A stretch of DNA of 64,000 nt. Origin: Monodelphis domestica. Taxonomy: Eukaryota; Chordata; Mammalia; Didelphimorphia; Didelphidae. The DNA lies in the NCBI RefSeq assembly GCF_027887165.1, contig NC_077232.1:17297755-17361754 (forward strand). The letters run 5' to 3'. Position numbers and translations under genes: made by a program. The number at the start of each line of letters is the position of its first letter. The first letter of the stretch is position 1. Shown here one piece after another: positions 22,111-32,750 of this stretch. The notes beneath the pieces are model-generated. The model worked only from the letters and a program-made list of their open reading frames with translations. It made no database searches and was not told where the DNA came from.

Positions 22111-23043
22111 ATGGGAAGAAATGAAACTTCTGTAACTATATTCACCCTCCAAGGAATCTCAGACCAACCAGAGATGCAGGTTATCATCTTTGTTCCATTC
22201 CTGGGGATCTATATCATGACTTTGACTTGGAACTTGGGCCTCATTATCCTCATCAGGACTGATTCCCATCTTCACTCCCCCATGTACTTCTTTCTTAGTT
22301 TTCTGTCCTTCATAGACATCTGTTATTCTTCCTCTATTACCCCAAGAATGCTCTCTGACATCTTCCTGGTAAAAAAAACAATTTCCTTTTTGGCCTGTGC
22401 TACTCAGTATTTCTTTATGGCCTGGATGGCACTGGCTGAATGTTGTCTCTTGGCAATCATGGCATATGACCGTTATGTGGCCATCTATAGCCCACTGAGG
22501 TATTCTACCATCATGCATCTGCCAATCTGTGGAAAGTTGGTGGCTGGGGCCTATGTAGCTGGATGCCTTGGTAGCTTAGTCCAAACAACTGCTGGCTTTC
22601 GTCTTCATTTTTGTGGGCCAAAAATAATTAATCACTTTTTCTGTGATATACCTCAGATCATAGCCCTGTCTTGCTCTAACACTTTCATCAATCAAATCAT
22701 GGTGTTTGTGGTAGCACTTTGCATTCTACTGTTCTCATTCCTTTTTATCATCATGACCTATGTGTACATCACAGTCACTATCCTGAAAATGCCCTCAGCC
22801 AAGGGAAGGGCAAAAGCCTTCAACACCTGTGCCTCCCATGTGACTGCTGTTATTCTTTTATTTGGGACTGCTCTTTCTGTGTACCTGCGTCCCAGCTCTG
22901 CACATTCAAAACACCTGGACAAGGTGTTGTCTGTCTTCTATGTCATCCTCATCCCTATGCTGAACCCCTTGATCTATAGCCTCAGGAATAAAGAAATCAA
23001 AGATGCGCTTAAGAGGTTCATGAAAAGGGTAAAATTTCCCTAA
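22111..23043 (+). CDS. Olfactory receptor, class II, OR5-like (OR copy 2)
   Basis: An odorant-sensing seven-helix GPCR of 310 aa, the usual OR length, in one exon. ATG 22111 is chosen because it lies just after the acceptor AG and is shared with OR3; the open frame extends upstream only through a TTG. Visible features: N-glycosylation site N4-E-T; LHSPMYFFLS at residues 54-63 (IC1/TM2); C96 and C168/C178/C188 for the extracellular disulphides; MAYDRYVAI at 117-125 (TM3/IC2); MTYVYI in TM5; KAFNTCASH at 235-243 (TM6); NPLIYSLRN at 285-293 (TM7). By family knowledge it couples to Golf in olfactory cilia. No broken motif is seen, so it should be functional. By recalled similarity it is nearest to OR5A/OR5AN; the ligand is unknown. 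Confidence 0.95.
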   Translation: MGRNETSVTIFTLQGISDQPEMQVIIFVPFLGIYIMTLTWNLGLIILIRTDSHLHSPMYFFLSFLSFIDICYSSSITPRMLSDIFLVKKTISFLACATQYFFMAWMALAECCLLAIMAYDRYVAIYSPLRYSTIMHLPICGKLVAGAYVAGCLGSLVQTTAGFRLHFCGPKIINHFFCDIPQIIALSCSNTFINQIMVFVVALCILLFSFLFIIMTYVYITVTILKMPSAKGRAKAFNTCASHVTAVILLFGTALSVYLRPSSAHSKHLDKVLSVFYVILIPMLNPLIYSLRNKEIKDALKRFMKRVKFP

Positions 23044-23986
23044 TAATTATGCTTCCTGTTTTCTTTATTATAATTACTTAATAAATCTTATAATAAATAT
23101 GGGGGTACATTCCTGTGATTTACATAGTAAAAGGAAGTCCTCATGTTGAAACTCCCTTCACTTTTGTAGATGGCAACTTATTTATAGCTGATGGTCTTAA
23201 AGTGTTGCCTAAGGGCACTGAGAGCTTAAGAAAAGGTTCAATAGGCAGAATTTGAATCCAGATCATCCTGAGACACAGAAAAATCTCTCATTATCTATCC
23301 CAAACTTTCTTTTAAAAATGCTCTTAACTGCAAATTATTCCTTTTCTGTGAAAACTATATTCAAATACTTTAGTGAAGACTTTTATTTGGACTATTAAAG
23401 GAGATGATAATGAGGATCTATAGGATAGCCTTAATATTGATCTAGCATCTTCAAGGAACTTAGATAGATCTCTAATATTGAATGCATGAAAGAATTTTTT
23501 TAAAGCTAAAGTAACTCAGGATCTAACTCAAGTACAAATATGTCACAGAAATTTACATTTATATATTTTACAAGTGATAATACACATATGAAAAATGAAT
23601 AGCTTTAGAATAAGTGTAGGTAAAGCTTTCAATGTACAAAAATGACCAATGTATAAAAATCATGTTCGGATAAGAAAAAAGGAATTTGGGCATGTCCTGC
23701 AAGTTTTCTATGATCATTTAGACAATTTGTGCCCATGAAATTCAAATATTTGGCAGTTGAGATGAGAGGACAATCCAGCTGAATACCTGCAAACTTAATG
23801 GTATGAAGGAGCAAAGCCCTTCAGGGACTTCAGCTTGGTATCTATCATAGTTGAGTCTCAAAGATCCTAGAATTGACATCTTCCAGTGGCATCCTAGCAG
23901 TATCTCCTTAAGATCTAAATGAAGTGATGGTTTGGATGGCCAAGGGTAGACTGAACTCAAGTTGAAGGATCTGCTAAGAACCCTGC
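23044..23986. other. Duplicated OR2 3' flank, no gene seen
   Basis: Block A sequence matching 276-1340, cut off at 24002 by the L1 that follows. No transposable element or conserved frame. Confidence 0.6.
23080..23097 (+). promoter_or_regulatory. Tandem polyadenylation signals behind OR2
   Basis: AATAAA occurs at 23080-23085 and again at 23092-23097, 37-54 bases after the stop codon, with the same spacing as behind OR copy 1. Confidence 0.5.
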
Positions 23987-24002
23987 AAAAAAGCTAGAGC
24001 AC
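23987..24002 (+). repeat. Target-site duplication, left end of L1-A
   Basis: AAAAAAGCTAGAGCAC here and AAAAAAGCCACAGCAC at 31820-31835 differ at two of 16 bases. The unoccupied site is still present in unit 3 (40719-40734) and in diverged form in unit 1 (1340-1355), which fixes both ends of the L1 insertion. Confidence 0.85.
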
Positions 24003-24030
24003 TTCTTCTGGATCAAGATGGCTACTGAGT
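24003..24030 (+). promoter_or_regulatory. L1-A 5' end with YY1-type site
   Basis: The element starts TTCTTCTGGATCAAGATGGC. The core AAGATGGC at about 24014-24021 matches the YY1 motif known to set transcription initiation in human L1. Function here is inferred from position only. Confidence 0.5.
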
Positions 24031-24310
24031 AGAACCAGAGCTCTTTTCCTCTCCACTGATGAAGACAGAGTGCCTCAAATAGACAAAACTAAAATCAAAC
24101 AAGCGAAAGATTTTCACAATAGGACTCAGCACAGAAGGTAAGCAAAGTTAGGGCTAAAAGCTAAAAGGGGTGTAATTTCCCCCAACCTAGGGGCGAGTTC
24201 AGCACCCCTCCCCCACTTCACCTACCTTTCCAGAGTCCAAGCGAGCATGGGACACACTTCTATGTTCTAGGAGGGAGGCTGGCAGAGTTCAACACAGATT
24301 TACCCCTAAG

Positions 24311-24860
24311 AGAAATGACTCAGAACACTGGGAGGCTGAGGAAACATGGAGATAGGGGGAAGCAGAGATTGGGGAGAGAGGGTGGCTCACAGCAAAAATG
24401 CCACAGAGAACTGTAAAAAATCCTCAAGCTAAAACCTCTCCAGTGCTCAATACAGAGTCCTCCCTACACTCTACACCCAGACCTCTTCCAGGCAATCTCT
24501 AAGTTCTTAGGGATTGGATCTGCATGTAAGAACAGCAAGACTAGGGACCCCAGGAGGCAGAGGAAATGTAGAGATAGGCACAGAGCTTGGGCCAGAGAGG
24601 GGAGGCTCAAAGCAAAACCTCACAGAGACCAGAAAATGGCCTCTAGACAAAAACCTCTCCAGTGCTCAATACAGAGACTCCCAAACATTCCATACCCAGA
24701 CCTCTGCAAGGCAATCTTTAAGTTCTTAGGGGCTGGACCTGCCATTAAGAGCAGCTGGACACTGCTGATGACTAGGGGAAAATATCCTCAGGGCAAAAAT
24801 CTCTCCAGGGCCTAATACAAATGTCACCCACATTCCTCACTTAGACATCTGACCAGGAAA
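24311..24860 (+). repeat. Tandem ~220-bp monomers in the L1-A 5' UTR
   Basis: Two diverged direct repeats, about 24311-24530 and 24531-24749, are followed by a partial third to about 24860. Landmarks repeat at a spacing of 219-222 bases: AAAACCTCTCCAGTGCTC at 24431 and 24650; GGCAATCT at 24491 and 24710; GGAGGC[TA]GAGGAAA at 24331 and 24553. Tandem promoter monomers are well known in mouse L1; here they are seen in a marsupial-type L1. Confidence 0.75.
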
Positions 24861-24949
24861 GAACAAGGCAATGGCCATCAACTCTCAGGAACTAAAATCC
24901 ACAAATACCAAAAAGCGAACAAACAAAAAAACAGACAAAAAAAAAACCA

Positions 24950-25978
24950 AGAAGAAAATGTTGACCCTTGATAATTTTTATACATAAAAAACCCAAACTA
25001 AAGAAAAGTCAGCAGAAGATGACCAAGAATTAAAAACACCCAAACCTTTGAAAAAAATGGAAATTGGTCACAAGTTCTTGAAGACTTGAAATTGTCAGGA
25101 AAATGGAAGAGATGTAGCAAGAAAAGTGGGAAACAGTCCAAAAAGAAAATAACATTTTAAAAGACAGGATCTCCCATTTGGAAATTGAAGCCCAGTAATA
25201 AAATGTAATAATAAGCAAATTGAGGACCAGAAATGACCTGCTGGAAGCCATGAAAAGCAGGATAGAACAAACCAAAAAGGAAAATGAAAAGATCTTAGCT
25301 GAAAACTAGTCATTAAAAACTAGAATTGGGCAAGTAGAAGCCAATGATCTCACAAGACAGCAAGAATCAATAAAACAAACCCCAAAATGACAGATTAGAA
25401 AGCAACACAAAAATATTTCACTGAGAGGGTGGTTGGTCTTGAAAATAGAAGCTGCAGAGACAATTTGAGAATTATAGGTCTATCTGAAAACCTGGAAAAA
25501 AAAACAGAAACCTTGACACCAAACTACAAGAAATTATCCAAGAAAACTGCCCTGAAGTTCTGCAACAAGAGGGCAAAGTAGAAATTGAAAGAGTCCATAG
25601 CTCACCCACCACACTAAATCCTCAAAAGACAATGCCCAGGAACATAATTGCCAAATCCAAGAACTTCCAATCTAAGGAGAAAAAAAATTACAAGAAGCCA
25701 GAAAGAAACAATTCAGATATGAAGGAGCACCAATCAGGATTACACAGGATCTCTCAGCCTCCATGCTAAAAGACTGCAAGGCTTGGAATATAATATTTAT
25801 AAAGGCAAGCGAATTAGGTCTACAACCAAGGAGCACCTACCCATCAAAACTGACTACATACTTCCAGGGGAAAGTATGGGCATTCAACAAAATAGAAGAC
25901 TTCCAAATATTTGTAAAGAGAAGACCAAAACTAAACAGAAAATTTGACATTAAAATCCAAAAACCAAGAGAAACATGA
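24950..25978 (+). pseudogene. L1-A ORF1 remnant
   Basis: The last 71 codons (25763-25978, KAWNIIFIKASELGLQPRS to KPRET) are open and align with the C-terminal domain of the intact L1-B ORF1 (KAWNTIFRKARELGLQPRI to KARET). Upstream, the RRM-like and coiled-coil parts are recognisable in pieces (for example GAAGCTGCAGAGACAATTTG, matching GRRENLR) but hold several stops and frame changes. In a live element the product is the RNA-binding trimer that packages L1 RNA; this copy cannot make it. Confidence 0.85.
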
Positions 25979-26743
25979 AAAGGTAAATAAGAAAGAAAAG
26001 TGTCTTATTTTTCTGTTCTCTAAGGGCTTCAAGTAAGGCTAAATCATTTATATTCCTATTTGGAAAATATTATTTGTAACTGTCAAAAATTGTATTTATT
26101 ATTATACTAGTTAGAAGAATTATCCATAGGTAGAGATTGGGGTACTAAGTGGTTTAAAATCATATATAAAAAAAGAAGAAAGAAAGGGGGTGAGGATAAT
26201 GGCATCAAGAGATACTTGAAGGAATAAGAAAATTAGGATAACCTATAGTACACAAAAAGGCACATGGGAAAGGGAGGGGAAGACTACAAGTATAAGAAGG
26301 AGAGGAAAAGAGTGCTAAAAGGTACTCAAACCTCATTCTCAGTGGAATAAATTCTGAGCAGAAAGAGAATCTAGATCCATTGGGGTATTGAACTCTATCT
26401 TACCCTATAGGGAAGCTGAGAGGGGAAAACTAAATAGGGGAGTGGGGAGGGGAATTAAAAAAGAGGGGAGAGATAGAGGGAGAAAAATTTAATAGACTTT
26501 AAAAAGGGGGGAATAAAAAGGGAGGGGCAGAAAAGGAGGGTGGGGAGGGAAGTAATTCAAGGAGGGAGAGTGTGAGGGGTAGCTTAAAAAGAACCCAAAA
26601 GAAAATTAAGAGAGGAATAAGAAGGAGGGGGAAAAGGAAAGTAAAATAAGTGTGGAGATTAGGGGGGGCTGATTAAAAACAGAAAGCTGGTGTAGAAGGA
26701 AATAATGAAAGAGGAAAGAGCTGCATATGGAGAGAAAACGAAA

Positions 26744-29700
26744 ATGTTGGGAAATACACAGGTAGTAATCATAACTTTGAATGTGAATGGGATGAACTCA
26801 CCTGTAAAGTGGAAGCAAATAGCAGAGTGAATCAGAAACCAAAATCCTACCATATGTTGTCTACAAGAAACACACATGAGAAAGATAGATATGCATAGGG
26901 TAAAAGTAAGTGGATGGCACAAAATCTATTGGGCATCAACTGATGAAAAGAAGGCAGGAGTCACAATCGTGATATCTGACAAAGGAAAAGTAAAAATAGA
27001 TCCAGTTAAAAGAGATAGGTAAGGTAATTACATCCTGATAAAAGTCAGCATGGACAATGAGGAAATATCAGTACTTAACATGTAAATAACAAATGGCATA
27101 GCATCCAAATTTTTAAAGGAGAAACTAGTGGAGCTCAAGGATGAAATAGATAGAAAAACTATACTAGTGGGAGACCTGAACCTTCCTCTATCAGAACTAG
27201 ATAAATTGAACCAAAAAATTAATAAGAAAGAAGAAAGAGAAGTGAATGAAATCTTAGAAAAAATAGTAGATATGTGGAGGAAATTAAATAGGGACAAAAA
27301 GGAATACACCTTCTCAGCAGCACATGGTACATTCACAAAGATTGTAATTTGTGTACAAAACTTGTACTAGGACATAAAACATTGAAAACAAGTGCACAAG
27401 AGCAGAAATAATAAATGCAACATTTTCAGACCACAATGTTATAAAATAATAATTAGTAAGGGTATATGGAGAGGTAAATCAAAATTAATTGGAAATTAAA
27501 TAATACAATTCTCCAAAATCAGTTTAAGAACAAATCATAGAAACAATTAATAATTTAATTAAAGAAAATGACAATGAAGAGACATCCTTTCAAAATCTAT
27601 GGGATGCAGCTAAAGCAGTACTTAGGGAGAAATTTATATCCTTGAGTTCATATCTTTATAAATTAGAGAGGATGGAGGTCAATGCAAATTAAAGAGAGGG
27701 CATGCAAATTAAAAAATAAGAAAGTGAATGAATTAAAAATCCACAGATTAAAACTAAGTTAGAGATCCTAATATTTAAAGGAGAAATTAATAAAAATTGA
27801 AAGTAAAAGAACTATTGATTTAATAAACAAGACTAGAAGCTGGTACTTTAAAAAAGCAAATAAAATAAAGTACTGATCAGTCTAATAAAAAAAAAGAAAG
27901 AAGAAAACCAAATCGACAGTATCCAAGATGAAAAGAAAGACCTCACCTTGAATGAAGAAGAACTTAAGGCAATTATAAAAAACTAATTTTCCCAATTATA
28001 AGACAATAATTAAGGCAATCTAGGTGATATGGGTGAATGTTTACAAAAATATAAATTGCCTATATTAGTAGAAGAAGAAATAGAATACTTAAAATAACCC
28101 CATATAAGAAAAAGAAATTGAACAAGCTATCAAAGAACTCCCTAAGAAAAAATCCCCAGAGCCTGATGGATTCACAAGTGAATTCTATCAAACATTCAAA
28201 TAACAACTAATCCCAAAAGTATACAAACTATTTGACATAATAAGCAAAGAAGGAGTTCTACCAAATTCCTTTTATGACACAAATATGGTACTTATTCCAA
28301 AGCCAGGTAGATCAAAAACAGAGAAAGAAAACTATAGACTAATTGCCTTAATAAACATAGATACAAAAATCTTAAATAGAATACTATCCAAAGGACTCCA
28401 GCAAGTCATTACAAGGGTTATTCATTATGATCAGGTAGGATTTATACCAGGAATGCAAGGATGATTCAATATTAGGAAAACCATTCACATAATTGATCAT
28501 ATCAACAAGCAAACCAACAAAAATTACATGATTATCTCAATAGATGCAGAAAAATCCTTTGACAAAATACAACACATCCCTATTGAAAACACTAGAAACC
28601 ATAGGAATAAATGTGTCTTTTCTAAAACTAATAAACAGTATAAATTTAAAACCTTCCGAGAGCACCATTTGCAATGGGGATAAATTAGAAGCCTTCCCAA
28701 TAAGATCGAGAGTGAAACAAGGATGCCCATTATCACCTTTATTAGTTAACATTGTACTAGAAACACTAGCAGTAGCAATCAGAGAAGAAAAAGAAATTGA
28801 AGGTATTAAAATAGGCAATGAGGAGACCAAATTATCACTCTTTGCAGATGATATAATGGTCTACCTAAGGAATCCTAAAGAATCAACTAAAAAACTAGTG
28901 GAAATAATCAACAACTTTAGCAAAGTTGCAGGATAAAAAATAAACCCACATAAATCATCAGCATTTCTATATACTTCCAACTCATTCCAGCAACAAGAGT
29001 TAGAAAAAGAACTTTCTTTGAAAATCACCACAGACAGTATAAAATCATTAGGAATCTATCTGCCAAGACAAAAGCAGTAACTATATGAACACAACTACAA
29101 AACACTCTCCACACAATTAAAACTAGATCTAAATAATTGGAAAAACGTTAATTGCTCATGGGTAGGAAAAGCTAACATAATAAAAATGACAATCCTACCC
29201 AAACTAATTTACTTATTTGGGGCCATACCCATCAAACTACCAAAAAACATTTTATAGAATTAGAAAAAACAATACCAAAGTTTATTTGGAAGAACAAAAG
29301 ATCAATAATATCAAAGGAAATAATGAAAAAATGTGAAGGAAGGTGGCCTAATGTAAACCTTAAAATTTCTTAGACTTATAAATGTTGGAAATTTCACCAT
29401 TGGGAAATTTCATACTTGGAAAATTTCTTACTGATAGTGTATTGGAATGTGAACCCCATTGGCATGGGAGGTTCCTTCTCCTCCCTTCTTAAGATTACTT
29501 TAGGACAGAAACCTTTTGCTGAACAATGGAAAGGGCTTTGACCTATGCTTAAGCACAGAACAGGAATTTCTTTGAGTCATGATTGATTTTAGAATTGATA
29601 CAATAGAGATACTTGGAATGACAGAATCAGGTCTTGGAAAATACAATTTCCAACCCACTCAGTCCTAACAGGATTTAGGAAGGGCTGCAGCATAGATCAA

Positions 29701-31459
29701 AATTTAATTATTTGAGAATATGACCTCCAACAGACATGTGCAAAGCCCAGACCTCTGGGCGGTCCTGGGTTAAGCTAGAGCCACCATTGGCACAGGGAAA
29801 ATGATGGACAGTGATTGGTAGATGTGAGAACTGAGGGGAGGGAACTTGGATGGTTTCCTTAAAGAGAGAGGGGTCTGAGGACTGGGGGTGGTTGGAGAGT
29901 TTTGGCTCTGGGTGTTTGCAGAGGTGCTCTGAGAAGCTTGCTCTGAAGGAAGCTGAAGGTGGGGGCCTCTGAGACTGTTTCTCCATTTTGCTCACGTGAG
30001 TAATAGGGACTGATCTCTTTTCTTTGCCCCAGCTATCTAAGGGCTTGGGCCTTTTGGCCCAGCCTAAACAGAAGGGGTATTTAAGCCCTCTTCCCTTCTC
30101 TCCCCTTTCTCTCTCCCTCTCTCTCTCTATCTCTAATTCCTTTCTTCCTCCGGTCTGTAATTAAACTCTATAAAAGGTTGATGGCTGACTTGAGTTTTCA
30201 TTTAGAAATTACATAGCTGAATTCCTTGGCGACCTTAAATTAATATATATCAGTCTTTTAAAAGTGATTTCCTTGTCACACTAATAGCACCAGATCTTAA
30301 ACTGTACTATAAATCAGTGATTATCAAAAGAATATGGTACTGGCTAAGAGACAGAAGGGAGGATTAGTGGAATAGACTTGGGGTAAGTGATCTCAGTAAG
30401 ACAGTCTATGATAAACCCAAAGATCCCAGCTTTTGGGACAAAATCCACTATTTGACAAAAACTGCTGGGAAAACTAGAAAACAGTATGGGAGTGATTAGG
30501 TTTATATCATCATCTCACACTATACCAAGATAAACCCAGAATGGGTTAATGACTTGAACATAAAGAAGGAAACAATAAGTAAATTTGGTGGACACAGAAT
30601 AGGATACTTGTCAGATCTTTGGGAAAGGAAAGATTTTAAGACCAAGCAGGAGTTAGAAAAAATTACAAAATAAAAATTGATAATTTTATATTAAAAAGGG
30701 TTTGTACAAACAAAACCAATGCATTCAAAATTAGAACAGAAGAAACAAATTGGGAAATAATCTTTATAACAAAAACCTCTGAAAAAGGTCTAATCACTCA
30801 AATTTATAAGGAACTAAATCAATTTTACAAAAAATCAAGCCATTCCCCAGTTGATAAATGGGCAAGGGACATGAAATAGACACTTTTCAGATAAAGAAAT
30901 CAAAACTATTAATAAGCACATGGAAAAAATGCTCTAAATCTCTTATAATCAGAGAAAAGCAAATCAAAACAACTCTGAGGTATCACCTCTCACGTAGTGG
31001 ATTGGCCAACATGACAGCAAAGGAAAGTAATGAATGTTGGAGGGGATGTAGCAAAATTGGAACATTAATGCATTGCTGGTGGAGTTGTGAACTGATCCAA
31101 CCATTCTGGAAGGCAATTTGGAACTATGCCCAAAGAGCACTAAAAGACTGCCTGCCTTTTGATCCCGCCATAACACTGTTGAGTTTGTACCCCAAAGAGA
31201 TAATAAGGGAAAATACTTGTACAAGAATGTTCATAGCTGTGCTCTTTGTGGTTGAAAAAAACTGGAAAGTGAGGGGATACCCTCCACTTGGGTAATGATT
31301 GAACAAATTGTCGTATATATTGGTGATGGAATACTATTGTGCTCAAACGAATAATAAACGGGAGGAATTCCATGTGAACAGGAATGACCTCCAGGAACTG
31401 ATGCAGAGTGAAAGGAGCAGCACATTGTTCACAAAGACTGATGCACTGTGGTAAATTCA
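26744..31459 (+). pseudogene. L1-A ORF2 remnant (endonuclease-reverse transcriptase)
   Basis: The start reads [27 protein letters not shown], aligned with L1-B ORF2. RT is best preserved at 28544-28936, including [17 protein letters not shown] and the catalytic FADD (about residues 101-104 of that 130-codon open stretch). The C-terminal part at 30858-31295 retains the cysteine/histidine motif ([18 protein letters not shown]). Many stops and shifts interrupt it, and a 929-bp LTR splits the frame at 29352. It encodes no full product. Confidence 0.88.
29352..30280 (+). mobile_element. Solo LTR of a class I (gammaretrovirus-like) ERV inside L1-A
   Basis: A 929-bp insertion starting TGTAAACC and ending TTGTCACA, flanked by the 4-bp duplication CTAA (29348-29351 and 30281-30284). 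L1 ORF2 reading continues across the join on the two sides (GGL and APDLKLYYK). The ends TG...CA and the 4-bp duplication fit gammaretrovirus-type integration. A pyrimidine-rich (CT)n stretch at about 30090-30140 and ATTAAA near 30163 resemble an R/U5 region. It is a solo LTR fossil, younger than L1-A. A related LTR remnant lies at 32516-32750. Confidence 0.85.
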
Positions 31460-31819
31460 AATATAATGGACTTCTCTACTAGTAGAAATGTAATGATTCA
31501 TATCTATTTGGAGGGCATATGAGAAAGAATGCTATCCACATCCAGAGGAAGAATGGTGGGAAAAGAAACACAGAAGAAAAACAAGCCCTTGATCACATCT
31601 GTCGGTGGGGCTATTACTGGGAAAGTGGTCTCTAAAAGATCACCCTAGTGCAAATACTAATAATAAGGAAATGGATCTTGATTAATGGCACATGTTAAAC
31701 CCAGCAGAATTAGGCATCATATAAGGGAGGGGGTTGGGGAGAGGAGAGGGAAGGAACATGAGTTTTTTAACCATGGAAAATAATTCTAAATCATCTAAAT
31801 AAATTTTTTAAATTAAAAA

Positions 31820-31835
31820 AAAAAAGCCACAGCAC
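31820..31835 (+). repeat. Target-site duplication, right end of L1-A
   Basis: Sixteen bases matching 23987-24002 with two substitutions. Block A of the OR unit resumes directly afterwards (ACCCAAGTAGACCATC). Confidence 0.85.
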
Positions 31836-32160
31836 ACCCAAGTAGACCATCTTGAAGACTCTAGCAAAATTATTTCCAGGATCTCTTACCTCTTTGCCAC
31901 ATTTACTGTCTAAGTTTGAATTTATACTTCCTTTAACTTTTTATATATGCTTCTAGAAATGTTAATCAGAGATTTATTGGAGAATGTTTTTGTACAAACG
32001 TTATCACTCTAGCAGATATCCCTTTCTAAAAGATTATTAAATCTATTATATTTATGAACAATAATATTTGGAAGCATAATGCTGATGATTTTTAATCTGT
32101 AAGAATAAAAAGACTGAAAGGAATGGAGCCATTTTTTTCTCTGGGGGAATGACTAATTTT

Positions 32161-32351
32161 TAATCCTTGCTCTTCTTTCTTAGAATTGATATTGTTTATT
32201 AGTTCCAAGGCAGAAGAATGGTAAGAAGTAGGCAATGGGGGTTAAGTGACTTATCCAGGGTCACAAAACTAAGAAGTGACTGAGGTCAGAATGCAACCCA
32301 ACTCCCATCTCCAAGCTTGGCTTTCAATCCACTGAGCCACCCAGCCACCCC
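32161..32351 (-). mobile_element. tRNA-derived SINE, unit 2 copy
   Basis: The same insertion as 1682-1862 and 41061-41250 with the same orientation and borders. It is better preserved here, including CCACTGAGCCACCCAGCC (box A complement) at the head end. Confidence 0.85.
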
Positions 32352-32515
32352 TGAAATTACTTGTAAATCTGTGTAATCATCTCAGATCATGAGCCATATA
32401 TACTTGTGAATGTTTTGAAGCACTTTCCTCAATGCAGCTCCGAGGCACATAGGATAAATCAATCTAAAATCATTTATTAAGCAAGTACTGGTACAAAACT
32501 CTTATGATGAAGGTG

Positions 32516-32750
32516 CTCTGGTCTCCCCTACCTCTTAGAAAGTCTCTAATTTTCTTCAGATACCTCGTGGCTGAGGACTTTGAATTCACCCTGGAACAGG
32601 CCAGGCGGGAGAAATCATATACTCTCTCCCTCTGTCTTCTCCTTAATTCCTTCTCTCTATATTAATTAAACAACCATAAATTTCCAAACTGACTTGGGTA
32701 TTTTATTTGGGATATTCCCTGGTGACCAAATAAATTTAGATTATGTCACA
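32516..32750 (+). mobile_element. LTR 3' remnant at the unit 2 deletion junction
   Basis: The segment reads CTCTCTCCCTCTG, ATTAATTAAAC, CTGACTTGGGTATTTT, ATTCCCTGGTGACC and ends TTATGTCACA. It parallels the end of the solo LTR at 29352-30280 (ATTAAAC, CTGACTTGAGTTTTC, ATTCCTTGGCGACC, CTTGTCACA), so both belong to related ERV families. The left edge coincides with the point where block A stops. The right edge is followed within about 20 bases by block C/D sequence. Confidence 0.65.

Larger units (their letters stand above)
24003..31819 (+). mobile_element. Full-length L1, inactive, with a solo LTR inside (L1-A)
   Basis: The element is bounded by a 16-bp target-site duplication. It runs from a 5' end carrying CAAGATGGC, a YY1-type motif typical of L1 start sites, to a 3' UTR with a G-rich tract (about 31730-31768) and an A tail. 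Parts in order: 5' UTR with tandem monomers, ORF1 remnant, A-rich inter-ORF region (25979-26743), ORF2 remnant and 3' UTR. Without the 929-bp LTR and its 4-bp duplication it would be about 6.9 kb. Both ORFs carry many stops and shifts, so it is dead. The duplicated target site has two mismatches, so the insertion is moderately old, yet it is younger than the segmental duplication because it occurs only in unit 2. Confidence 0.93.

Noticed and set aside
22159-22518. A 119-codon minus-strand frame inside OR2
   Set aside because: It is the antisense shadow of the OR coding exon.
29708-29995. Proline/serine-rich 95-codon minus-strand frame
   Set aside because: It lies wholly inside the solo LTR and has no family resemblance; a chance frame.
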